Assembly (NCBI GenBank): GCA_002104905.1
Contig: MCFE01000721.1
Location: 1 to 42,180, forward strand
From: Basidiobolus meristosporus CBS 931.73
Lineage: Eukaryota; Basidiobolomycota; Basidiobolomycetes; Basidiobolales; Basidiobolaceae
Direction: 5' to 3'
Length of the DNA: 42,180 nucleotides
Part shown: positions 33,531 through 42,180 of the stretch, piece by piece
How the letters are laid out: each line of letters opens with the position of its first letter
How positions within the stretch are numbered: the first letter of the stretch is position 1
Notes under the pieces: model-generated
What the model was told of the DNA's origin: nothing
What the model saw: only the letters and a program-made list of their open reading frames with translations
Database searches by the model: none
Translations under genes and position numbers: made by a program

Positions 33531-34264
33531 AGACTTGTTCCGTTGGATAGTGCCACATTGAGCCATGAGTGCCAAATGATGCCATTGTGTGCCAGAGAGG
33601 CCAAGTGAGCCTCCACCTGGCCACAGAGTGTGAAGCATAGCTCCGCATCTTCATGCAAAGCAGCCCCTGTGTTTCACCCATTGTGTTGGAGAAAATCCAT
33701 TTTTTGACCTTTTTTTTTAGATCAATGTTGTGCAGGATGTGTTAGAGCACAAGCAGATTGAAGATAGGCATCTGGTACTCAATACCTATGGCACTCTGAA
33801 TCTAGCTCCTGTAGCTTGTATCATGTCACAAAAATGAAAGGCACTATCCTGGTCCACTGGTACTATCTGGCACTATATTTAAATATCAGCCCTAAAGTAA
33901 GATCTATACAAAGCACTTATAGTGCCAGATAGTACCAGTGGACCAAGATAGTGCCATTCATTTTTGTGACATGATACAAGCTGCAGGAGCTAGATTCAGA
34001 GTGCCATGGGTACTGAGTACCAGATGCATATCTTCAGTTCTCCTGTGCTCTTACACATCCTGAGCTACATTGATCCACAAAAAAAGGTCAAAAAATGGAT
34101 TTTCTCCTGCGCAATGGGTGAAACACCGGGGCTGCTTTACATGAAGATGCAGAGCTATGTTTCACACTCTGTGGCCAAGTATAGGCTCACTTGACCTCTC
34201 TGGCACACTATGGCATCATTTGGCACTCATGGCTCAATGTGGCGCTATCCAACGGAACAAGTCT
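33531..34264. mobile_element. Palindromic MITE copy C (734 bp)
   Basis: Left arm 33531-33877, loop 33878-33917 (40 bp), right arm 33918-34264. The two arms look about 93% identical in inverted orientation. The ends are AGACTTGTTCCGTTGG and its complement, and ATT flanks both sides (33528-33530 and 34265-34267). It is inserted in the protease-RT linker of Gb; the flanks rejoin to the sequence of Gc. Confidence 0.9.
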
Positions 34265-36562
34265 ATTACCTGCCAGGCTGGATTTCATGTCAGGATACAC
34301 CAGATTAGGGTGAAGCCAGAAGACATCCCTAAGACAGCATTCAGGACCAGATATGGACATTACAAGTACTTAGTCATGAGTTTTGGCCTCACCAATGCCC
34401 CTGCAACTTTCATGACCCTGATGCAGACGGTCTTCCAGGAGTACTTAGACAAGTTTGTCATAATCTACCTTGATGATATACTGATATACAGCAAGACAGA
34501 AGAGGATCACTTGGTGCACATTGAAAAGGTCTTGAAGAAGCTAAGAGAGAACAAGCTTTATGGCAAGCTACCCAAGTGTGAATTCTTCAAGGAACACGTA
34601 GAATATCTGGGACACATAGTGACTAGCACTGGAGTAACCGTAGACCCCAAGAAGGTGGAAGTATTCAAGAATTTGAAGCAGCCCCATAGCATATCAGAAC
34701 TCAGATCATTCCTTGGAATGGTTTCCTATTATTGGAGATTTGTCAAGTCTTTTGCAAGTATTGCAGCCCCTTTAACTGATATCCTCAAGAAAGACAATAC
34801 CTACAAGTGGGACATAGCTTGTGAGACTGCCTTCCAGACGCTCAAGAATGAACTTGCTAAGCTGCCAAACTTAAGAATACCAGACTTCAGAAAAGAGCTC
34901 ACTCTGTGCACAGATGCTTCAGATTATGCAATTGGTGGAGTGCTGAGCCAAGAACACAAGGGAAAGGACTACCCTGTTGCCTTTGAATCCAAGAAACTGA
35001 ACTCAGCAGAACAAAACTATCCAGTCCATGAGAAGGAGATGCTTGCTATAATACACTGTTTGAAGACATGGAGATGCTATATTGAAGGAGTCAAATGCAC
35101 TGTGAAGACTGATCATGCCTCCCTCAAGTATATACTTACTCAGAAGGTACTCTCTAGAAGAATGACAAGATGGAGTGAATACATTCAGCAATTTGACCTG
35201 GAGATTGTCTACTCTCCTGGAAAAAACAACACGGTTGCTGATGCCTTATCAAGATTAGATCAAGTTGCACAACTCAACTTGGTGCATGAATCAGATTGGC
35301 CTAGTCTATTACCAAAGTACTTAGAGGACCAAGCCATTCCTAATGAGGTGGATGAAGATATCAAGAAGATAATCCGTGATGAAGCCAGCAAATTTGTTGT
35401 ACAGGATGAAGCACTCTACCAAATTGTTGATGAAAGCCCTATTGCCTATTGTCCATATGTTGCTGGCCTGGATTTAATAAATAAGCTACACAATGGATAT
35501 GGACATCTTGGGATTGAAGGAACCTATAGCCTTGTGAAAGCCAGAGCATGGTGGCCCAGAATGAAACAAGATATTGAGAAGCTAGTGAAAACATGCCCAA
35601 ACTGCCAAATCAATCAAGGCCAGCCACAAAGAGTTGCCAAACTCTTCCCTTTGGAGCCTGTAGGACCATTTCAGAGATGGTGAACTGACTTTATTGGAAG
35701 ACTGCCAACTACCAGGAAATGCAACTGTTGGATCCTAGTAGCAATTGACCACGCCACTAAATGGCCAGTTGCTAAAGCTGTACCAATAGCCAGTGAACAA
35801 GAAGTTGCAAGTTTCATTTACCATGAGATCCTGATGAAGTTTGGATGCCCTGTGTAGATCTTATCCAATAGAGGTGCAAACTTTATGGTAAAGACTTTAG
35901 AGGCTTACCTGGAAATGCAGAAGATCAGACACTTGAAAACCTTGGCATATCACCCCAGAACTAAAGGAGTCACTGAGCGGTTTAATGGATTATTTGGAAA
36001 AATGCTGACCAAGTATACAAATGGAGTTGTCAGTAGATGGAATGAGTATATAGACCAAGCACTCTTTGCATGCAGAGTCAGAGTACACAACACCACCCAG
36101 CAATCACCATTTTACTTAGTTTATGGATGTGAACCAAGGATTCCAGGAGATCTCACACAACCAAAACTTACAGACACCTTAGAAGATGAACTCAGTCAGC
36201 CAAGTAGACACCAGCAACTGGAACAAAGACGTCAAGAGGCACAGACCAAAGTATCTCAAAGTGCAGAAAAGATGAAGCAGAGATTTGATAAGACTATAGC
36301 ACCAGAAGCATTGATAGTTGGGAACTTTGTATTGCTAAGAAACAACACTCGGAAGAAGTTTGAGCAACAATGGACAGCACCATTCAAGATCATCAGAGAA
36401 TGTCCATTTGCAACTTACCAACTGGTGGACAAACAAGGCAATATCCGGGAAGACTTAGTGCATAGGGACAGACTCAAGCTTGCAAGACTTGCTGATAATA
36501 CTGAACCATCAAGATATTGGTATCACAAGAAGAGAGATTCAGGAGAATCCTCTCTACTTTAG
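34265..36562 (+). pseudogene. Gb reverse transcriptase-RNase H-integrase remnant
   Basis: After the MITE, the linker runs to CTGGATTTCA and then jumps to TGTCAGGATAC, losing about 515 bp relative to Gc, including the first RT blocks. The rest of RT ([15 protein letters not shown] at 34466-34477), RNase H ([11 protein letters not shown] near 34910) and the integrase zinc finger (NGYGHLG near 35495; CPNC near 35597) is open to a TGA at 35681. That stop falls just before the first catalytic Asp. A TAG lies at 35855-35857. The next motif reads LSNRGANF, with Asn at the second catalytic position; TERFNG with the Glu is near 35980. The frame is open again from 35885 to 36562 and ends in the WTAPFKII block (GPY/F-like) and KKRDSGESS. 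There is no chromodomain. Confidence 0.85.
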
Positions 36563-36572
36563 TAGGGGAGAA
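36561..36572 (+). other. Polypurine tract of Gb
   Basis: AGTAGGGGAGAA ends directly at the 3' LTR start, and overlaps the pol stop codon. The same block precedes the 3' LTR in Gc and, altered, in G0 and Ga. Confidence 0.65.
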
Positions 36573-36940
36573 TGCTATGATCTGCCGCTTGAATGTCTAA
36601 GTTAGATCAGTTTTTAGTCAAATCAATTAGTATATGTTTAGGTTATCAGTATATCAGTATTATCTATGAAATCAGTAGCATTAGTCAGCAAATGAATCAG
36701 CAGATCCTTATCAGACAGAAATAGATATAATAAGTAGGATCTTATTGGGTGATGATGATGTAACCAAATGAGTCATCAGCCACAACCTACATTAGGAAAT
36801 ACAATTAGTCAGCAATTGATCTGGCAAAATGTATATAAGGAGCTGCTGGAACCTCAATAAAAATCAGTTCAAGTTTTAGTGAATACAATACTAGCTATAT
36901 TCCCTATTTCTCTACAACTCTTATACCAAGACTTGTAACA
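36573..36940 (+). repeat. 3' LTR of Gb (368 bp)
   Basis: It begins TGCTATGATCTGCC (second T of TGTT changed to C) and ends GACTTGTAACA. It has the same length as the 5' LTR. GTATATAAGG is at 36831-36840. Confidence 0.88.
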
Positions 36941-36963
36941 CAACTCTATCAAGGCTTGTAATA
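36941..36963 (+). repeat. Right remnant of the older LTR split by Gb
   Basis: CAACTCTATC and AAGGCTTGTAATA align with the last bases of the gypsy LTR (CAACTCTTATACCAAGACTT and GTAACA) and complete the fragment at 31585-31782. Confidence 0.65.
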
Positions 36964-37212
36964 CTACCATTTCTAATATTAATTCTTGTACATTTCACTC
37001 ATATATGCATAACTGAGCATGGCAAAGTTGGGGTTCAGTCACTGAGTGTTTGCTTTACTTGGCAATAGTCAGTCCTCATCTATTCCAGGCACATATAGTA
37101 GATCAGTTGACTTAATGATGCAGCCCTTGAGCTGCAACAAATATTAAGGCTTGCAATCTATTAATAATGGCCTTCTATGTAAGATATCTTTCCAACATTA
37201 TTCTCTTACTGG
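36964..37212. other. No recognised feature
   Basis: This is AT-rich sequence between opposing gypsy pieces, with no open frame or repeat seen. Confidence 0.35.
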
Positions 37213-37654
37213 TGTTACAAGTGTTGAAACAAGAGTTGTAGAGGAGTAAGGACTTTAGTTAGTAGTATATCTACTAAAACTTGAAGTGACCTTTGTTGAG
37301 ATTCCAGCTGCTCCTTGTATACGTTTTGGCAGATCAATAACTGACGAATTGTAAACTCAAACTGACCTTTATTGGGATTGCAGCAGCTCATATACTTTTT
37401 GCTAGATCAATTGTTGACTAACTGTATTTCCTAATGTAGATTGTGGCTGATGACTGATTGAAATACATCACCTACACCCAAGTTAGGTCTACCAAATATA
37501 TCTAACACTGTCTGATCTGAATCTACTGATTTATCTGCTGACTAATATCACTTATTTGATATAAAATACAGATTTACTGACAGGATTGACATAAGACTGA
37601 TCAGTTTGACTAATAGTACGTCTTACTTGAATATTTGCGCAGTAGATCATAATA
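37213..37654 (-). repeat. 3' LTR of an older minus-strand gypsy copy (442 bp, internal duplication)
   Basis: Its ends correspond to the Gc LTR (TGTTACAAG on the left, GATCATAATA on the right, the usual ACA changed to ATA). It is about 74 bp longer because a block with TGACCTTTRTTGRGATT, CAGCWGCTC and AGATCAAT occurs twice, near 37290-37345 and 37362-37420. Confidence 0.7.
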
Positions 37655-37967
37655 TTCTTCCAGGTCAATACTGACAGGGTTCTCCTGAGTCTCATTTCTA
37701 GTGATTCAAAATTTTGAGTACTGAGCATTATCAGTAAGTCTTGCAAACTTAAGTCTCAGTGTATAAGCTAAGTCTTCTCAGATATTCCCTTGTTTTTTAA
37801 CTAGTTGGTAAGTTAAATTGGATATTCTCAGATGAGCTTGAGTGGTCCCTGTCAATGTGGCTTAATAATTTCCCAGTGTTGTTCTTCACTAGTACAAAGT
37901 TGCAAATGGTGAATGCCCCTGGCAATATGGGCTCATCAAATCTCCACATCATATTTCTGCACTTTAA
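37655..37967 (-). pseudogene. Integrase C-terminal fragment of the older gypsy copy
   Basis: It is collinear with Gc 39075-39385 (KKRDSGE end, [10 protein letters not shown] region, GPY/F region) and heavily mutated. It stops near CTGCACTTT, where a truncated LTR of another copy begins. Confidence 0.65.
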
Positions 37968-38153
37968 ATATCATTATCTATGTAGATCCCACTTAATATA
38001 TCTGTTACTGTGAGATAAGAATATGTGTATTCATCTGCTGACTAATGCTACTGATTTGATAAATATCACTGATGTACTGATAGGCTAAACATATAATTAA
38101 TTGATTTGACTAAGAACTCACTAACTTAAACATTTAAGCAGTAGACCATAACA
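37968..38153 (-). repeat. Truncated gypsy LTR
   Basis: It matches the U3 half of the Gc LTR (right end TAGACCATAACA at 38142-38153). The other half is missing; the left edge is uncertain by about 15 bp. Confidence 0.65.
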
Positions 38154-38706
38154 TTCTCCCCTATTGAAGTTGAGAGGGCTCTCCTGAATCTCTTTTCTTG
38201 TGATACCAATATCTTGATGGTTCAGTGTTTTTGGCAAGTCTTGCAAGCTTGAGTCAGTTGTTATGAACCTAATCCTCCCAGATATTCCCCAGTTTGGCCA
38301 CTAGTTGTCATGTTACAAATGGACATTCTCTGATGATCTTCAAAGGTGCTGTTCATTGCGGCTCAAACTACTTTTGAGTATTGTTTCTCAGCAATATAAT
38401 GTTCCCAACTGTCAATGATTCTGGTGATATAGTCTAATCCAATCTCTGCTTTATGTTTTCTGCACTTTGAGATACTTTGGCCTGTGCCTCTTGATGTCTT
38501 TGTCCAGCTGTGGGTGTCAACTTGGCTGACTGAGCTCATCTTGTATAGCATCTGTAGCCTTGGTTGTGTGAGATCTCCTGGTATCCTTGGTTCACATCCG
38601 TATACTAAGTAAAATGGCAATTGTTGGGTGGTGTTATGTACTCTAACCTTGCAGGCAAAAAGTGCTTGGTCTATATACTCATCCCATCTTCTGACAGCTC
38701 CATGTG
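38154..38706 (-). pseudogene. Integrase fragment of a gypsy copy, host of Gc
   Basis: It aligns with Gc 39075-39627 from the polypurine tract to the [11 protein letters not shown] and RWDEYIDQ blocks. It breaks at 38706 after CTCCATGTG, where the Gc LTR begins. Several frame changes are seen; the piece at 38620-38363 is open. Confidence 0.75.
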
Positions 38707-39074
38707 TGTTACAAGTCTTGGTATAAGAGTTGTAGAGGAATAGGGAGTTTAGCTAGTATTGTATTCACTAAAACTTGAACTGATTTTTATTGAGGTTCCA
38801 GCAGCTCCTTATATACATTTTGCCAGATCAATTGCTGACTAATTGTATTTCCTAATGTAGGTTGTGGCTGATGACTCATTTGATTGCATCATCATCACCC
38901 AATAAGATCCTACTTAATATATCTATTTCTGTCTGATAAGGATCTGCTGATTCATTTGCTGACTAATGCTACTGATTTCATAGATAATACTGATGTACTG
39001 ATAACCTAAACATATACTAATTGATTTGACTAAAAACTGATCTAACTTAAACATTCAAGCGGCAGATCATAACA
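38707..39074 (-). repeat. 3' LTR of Gc (368 bp)
   Basis: Read on the minus strand it starts TGTTATGATCTGCCGC at 39074 and ends CAAGACTTGTAACA at 38707, the same length as the Gb LTRs and very similar to them. Confidence 0.88.
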
Positions 39075-39084
39075 TTCTCCCCTA

Positions 39085-41940
39085 CTAAAGTTGAGAGGGT
39101 TCTCCTGAATCTCTTTTCTTGTGATACCAATATCTTGATGGTTCAGTATTATCAGCAAGTCTTGCGAGCTTGAGTCTGTCCCTATGCACTAAGTCTTCCC
39201 GGATATTACCTTGCTTGTCCACCAGTTGGTAAGTTGCAAATGGACATTCTCTGATGATCTTGAATGGTCCTGTCCATTGTGGCTCAAACTTCTTCCGAGT
39301 GTTGTTTCTTAGCAATACAAAGTTCCCAACTGTCAATGCTTCTGGTGCTATAGTCTTATCAAATCTCTGCTTCATCTTTTCTGCACTTTGAGATACTTTG
39401 GTCTGTGCCTCTTGACGTCTTTGTTCCAGTTGCTGGTGTCTACTTGGCTGACTAAGTTCATCTTCTAAGGCATCTGTAAGCTTGGGTTGTGTGAGATCTC
39501 CTGGAATCCTAGGTTCACATCCATAAACTAAGTAAAATGGTGATTGCTGGGTGGTGTTGTGTACTCTGACTCTGCATGCAAAGAGTGCTTGGTCTATATA
39601 CTCATCCCATCTACTGACAACTCCATTTGCATACTTAGTCAGCATTTTTCCAAATAATCCATTAAACCGCTCAGTGACTCCATTAGTTCTGGGGTGATAT
39701 GCCGAGGTTTTCAAGTGTCTGATCTGCTGCATTTCCAGGTAAGCCTCTAATGTCTTTGCCATAAAGTTTGCACCTCTATTGGATAAGATCTCCACAGGGC
39801 ATCCAAACTTCATCAGGATCTCATGGTAAATGAAACTTGCAACTTCTTGTTCACTGGCTATTGGTACGGCTTTAGCAACTGGCCATTTAGTGGCATGGTC
39901 AATAGCTACTAGGATCCAACGGTTACATTTCCTGGTAGTTGGCAGTCTTCCAATAAAGTCAATTCCCCATCTCTCAAATGGTCTGACAGGCTCCAAAGGG
40001 AAGAGTTCGGCAATTCTTTGTGGCTGGCCCTGATTGATTTGGCAGTTTGGGCATGTTTTCACTAGCTTCTCAATATCTTGTTTCATTCTGGGCCACCATG
40101 CTCTGGCTTTCACAAGGCTATAGGTTCCTTCAATCCCAAGATGTCCATATCCATTGTGTAGCTTATGTATTAAATCCAGGCGAGCAACATAAGGACAATA
40201 GGCAATAGGGCTTCCATCAACAATTCGGTAGAGTGTTTCATCCTGTACAACAAATTTGCTGGCTTCATCCCGGATTATCTTCTTGATATCTTCATCCACC
40301 TCATTAGGAATGGCTTGGTCCTCCAAGTACTTTGGTAATAGGCTAGGCCAATCTGATTCATGCACCAAGTTGAGTTGTGCAACTTGATCTAATCTTGATA
40401 AGGCATCAGCAACCGTGTTGTTTTTTCCAGGGCAGTAGACAATCTCCAGGTCAAATTGCTGAATGTATTCACTCCATCTTGTCATTCTTCTAGAGAGTAC
40501 CTTCTGAGTAAATATATACTTGAGGGAGGCATGATCAGTCTTCACAGTGCATTTGACTCCTTCAATATAGCATCTCCATGTCTTCAAACAGTGTATTATA
40601 GCAAGCATCTCCTTCTCATGGACTGGATAGTTTTGTTCTGCTGAGTTCAGTTTCTTGGATTCAAAGGCAACAGGGTAGTCCTTTCCCTCGTGTTCTTGGC
40701 TCAGCACTCCACCAATTGCATAATCTGAAGCATCTGTGCATAGAGTGAACTCTTTTCTGAAGTCTGGTATTCTTAAGCTTGGCAACTTAGCAAGTTCATT
40801 CTTTAGCGTCTGGAAGGCAGTCTCACAAGCTATGTCCCACTTGTAGGTATTGTCTTTCTTGAGGATATCAGTTAAAGGGGCTGCAATACTTGCAAATGAC
40901 TTGACAAATCTCCGATAATAGGAAACCATTCCAAGGAAGGATCTGAGTTCTGATATGCTATGGGGCTGCTTCAAATTCTTGATTACTTCCACCTTCTTGG
41001 GGTCTAAGGTTACTCCTGTGCTAGTCACTATGTGTCCCAGATATTCTACGTGTTCCTTGAAGAATTCACACTTGGCTAGCTTGCCATATAGCTTGTTCTC
41101 TCTTAGTTTCTTCAACACCTTTTCAATGTGTACCATGTGATCCTTTTCTGTCTTGCTGTATATCAATATGTCATCCAGGTAGATTATCACAAACTTGTCT
41201 AAGTACTCCTGAAAGACAGTCTGCATCAGCGTCATGAATGTTGCAGGGGCATTAGTGAGGCCAAAACTCATGACTAAGTACTCGTAATGTCCATATCTGG
41301 TCCTGAATGCTGTCTTAGGGATATCTTCTGGTTTTACCCTAATCTGGTTGTATCCTGACATGAGGTCAATCTTGCTGAAAATAGTGGCTCCATTAAGTTG
41401 GTCTAAAAGCTCATCAATCCGAGGTATGGGGTACTTATTCTTGACGGTAACTGAGTTCAGGGCTCTGTAGTCAATGCACATCCTAAGTGTTCCATCCTTC
41501 TTTTTCACAAAAAGCACTGGTGCTCCCCAAGGTGACTTGCTGGGCCTGATGTATCCTTGCTCCAATAGCTGATCAATTTGTTTCTTCATTTCCTCCAATT
41601 CCAATGGACTCATTCTGTAAGGTGTCTTGCTCACTGGAGGGCTATCTCCTGTGTCAATGGCATGATCCACGTCTCTGACTGGTGGTAGGCTTACAAGCTC
41701 ATCTGGAAACACGTCTGAATATTTCTTCAAGAGAGTCTGGACCTGCTGGGGTGCTGGGATAGAGGAATCCTCCTGTAATACCGCTATGAGGAACATCTGG
41801 GTACCTTTTCTAAGTGCTCTACAGAACTGGGTCTTGCTAAGTTCACTTGTCTCACACACACTGGAATTGACCAAGTTGAAATCCAGCCTGGCAGGTAATA
41901 GCTCATAGGTCTTGTTGTCTTTTTGGATCTGAGTAGCATG
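39085..41940 (-). CDS. Ty3/gypsy Pol: reverse transcriptase, RNase H, integrase (Gc)
   Basis: An open frame has its first ATG at 41874 and 929 codons. The same frame enters from upstream, so this ATG is probably not the true start. RT has PYRMSP near residue 86, CIDYRALN near 133 and the catalytic YLDD at 232-235. RNase H has [11 protein letters not shown] with Asp381, [10 protein letters not shown], and [10 protein letters not shown] near 480. Integrase has an HHCC finger (NGYGHLG, then CPNC), Asp639 in GIDFIGRLP, Asn699 in SNRGANF and Glu735 in TERFNG. The 699-735 spacing is exactly the 35 residues of a DD35E core, so Asn replaces the second catalytic Asp. The C-terminus has a GPY/F block (WTGPFKII) and no chromodomain. 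It would copy element RNA into cDNA in particles; integration by this copy alone is doubtful. Confidence 0.88.
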   Translation of the reverse strand, partial: HATQIQKDNKTYELLPARLDFNLVNSSVCETSELSKTQFCRALRKGTQMFLIAVLQEDSSIPAPQQVQTLLKKYSDVFPDELVSLPPVRDVDHAIDTGDSPPVSKTPYRMSPLELEEMKKQIDQLLEQGYIRPSKSPWGAPVLFVKKKDGTLRMCIDYRALNSVTVKNKYPIPRIDELLDQLNGATIFSKIDLMSGYNQIRVKPEDIPKTAFRTRYGHYEYLVMSFGLTNAPATFMTLMQTVFQEYLDKFVIIYLDDILIYSKTEKDHMVHIEKVLKKLRENKLYGKLAKCEFFKEHVEYLGHIVTSTGVTLDPKKVEVIKNLKQPHSISELRSFLGMVSYYRRFVKSFASIAAPLTDILKKDNTYKWDIACETAFQTLKNELAKLPSLRIPDFRKEFTLCTDASDYAIGGVLSQEHEGKDYPVAFESKKLNSAEQNYPVHEKEMLAIIHCLKTWRCYIEGVKCTVKTDHASLKYIFTQKVLSRRMTRWSEYIQQFDLEIVYCPGKNNTVADALSRLDQVAQLNLVHESDWPSLLPKYLEDQAIPNEVDEDIKKIIRDEASKFVVQDETLYRIVDGSPIAYCPYVARLDLIHKLHNGYGHLGIEGTYSLVKARAWWPRMKQDIEKLVKTCPNCQINQGQPQRIAELFPLEPVRPFERWGIDFIGRLPTTRKCNRWILVAIDHATKWPVAKAVPIASEQEVASFIYHEILMKFGCPVEILSNRGANFMAKTLEAYLEMQQIRHLKTSAYHPRTNGVTERFNGLFGKMLTKYANGVVSRWDEYIDQALFACRVRVHNTTQQSPFYLVYGCEPRIPGDLTQPKLTDALEDELSQPSRHQQLEQRRQEAQTKVSQSAEKMKQRFDKTIAPEALTVGNFVLLRNNTRKKFEPQWTGPFKIIRECPFATYQLVDKQGNIREDLVHRDRLKLARLADNTEPSRYWYHKKRDSGEPSQL

Positions 41941-42180
41941 GTTCTCCAGTTGATTGATGGATTACGACAAAATAGCCAGGTTTTCCCAAGTACAAGGTCA
42001 AACTTGCAGTTCCCAAATATATAAGCCTGTAGGTCTTCTTCATAGTCATTGATCTTCATTCTTACTGGCTGGGTAATACGGTTGATTATGTGGGAGTTCC
42101 CATCAGCTGTGGAGACTGAAGTTGATTTGGTAGGTTCCGAGTTGATTCCAGCTTTCAAAGCAAATTGCTCTGACATGTAC
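41784..42180 (-). pseudogene. Gag-protease end of Gc, frameshifted before pol
   Basis: From the window edge the frame reads SEQFALKAGINSEPTKSTS and on to NPSINWRT, matching Gb residues from about 350 on. Near 41938-41942 Gc has one base fewer than Gb (CATGGTTCTCC against CATGGGTTCTCC), which throws the reading out of frame and ends it at 41784. Ga and Gb read through this point in one frame, so this is a lesion rather than programmed frameshifting, unless it is a sequencing error. The protease active site lies beyond the window. Confidence 0.75.

Larger units (their letters stand above)
31783..36940 (+). mobile_element. Ty3/gypsy element Gb, complete ends, dead
   Basis: The LTRs at 31783-32150 and 36573-36940 are both 368 bp and differ at about nine positions by eye (roughly 2.5%). 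The interior has gag-protease, an MITE insertion, a deletion of about 515 bp in RT, and two further stops in pol. It is nested in an older LTR with CAAC on both sides. Confidence 0.88.
38707..42180 (-). mobile_element. Ty3/gypsy element Gc, youngest copy, runs off the right edge
   Basis: It has a 3' LTR at 38707-39074, pol at 39085-41874 and the gag-protease end to the window edge. It is inserted into the integrase of an older minus-strand gypsy copy, with left flank ATGTG. The 5' half and 5' LTR lie outside the window. Confidence 0.88.

Noticed and set aside
39830-41140. Several plus-strand frames of 60-70 codons
   Set aside because: They are antisense shadows of the Gc pol frame.
1-42180. 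tRNA, rRNA or other structured RNA genes
   Set aside because: Apart from the tRNA-complementary primer sites, no cloverleaf or rRNA-like block was seen on either strand by eye.

Overview
The window is a eukaryotic repeat island. By eye the base composition is moderately AT-rich. At least three quarters of what can be recognised is dead or dying transposable-element sequence, and I saw no intact conventional host gene, rRNA, tRNA or CRISPR. A fungus is the best guess, from the style of the Ty1/copia and Ty3/gypsy elements, the yeast-like initiator-tRNA primer sites and a small AIG1-like GTPase relic. I cannot name the species.

Layout. 1-13123: three Ty1/copia elements of one family in -, +, - order. 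Element 1 (529-4382, -) keeps its 3' LTR but lost its 5' end. Element 2 (4383-8975, +) is nearly full length with a chimeric 3' LTR. Element 3 (about 9181-13123, -) keeps its 5' LTR but lost its 3' end. Element 1 sits in a decayed unknown gene whose paralogue without the insertion lies at 13985-14226. 13124-15090: a tandem duplication and two more decayed copies of that unknown gene. 15834-17041: a double palindromic MITE. 18234-20460: an internally deleted Ty3/gypsy relic (G0). 21290-22560: a very old copia-like gag on the minus strand. 22603-26600: a decayed Ty3/gypsy element (Ga) carrying a solo LTR of a third family. 26873-28756: a minus-strand P-loop GTPase gene broken by a palindromic MITE (27118-27849) and a second solo LTR of the third family (28295-28666). 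29629-30828: two unexplained divergent ORFs. 31585-36963: a full-length but dead Ty3/gypsy element (Gb, 31783-36940) nested in an older LTR and itself hit by a third MITE (33531-34264). 37213-42180: a minus-strand stack of Ty3/gypsy pieces, the youngest (Gc) having a 929-codon open RT-RNase H-integrase frame and running off the right edge.

The best leads are these. (1) A family of 734-bp near-perfect palindromes (347-bp arms, 40-bp loop) with 3-bp ANT target duplications; one copy is a mosaic double palindrome. (2) A GTPase gene whose broken pieces rejoin exactly in frame when two insertions and their target duplications are removed. (3) Copia primer-binding sites that match the anticodon arm of initiator tRNA, so that the first gag-frame ATG lies inside the primer site. 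(4) Gypsy copies that share an Asp-to-Asn change at the second integrase catalytic position.

All similarities were judged by eye within the window. Family names rest on motifs, not database searches.
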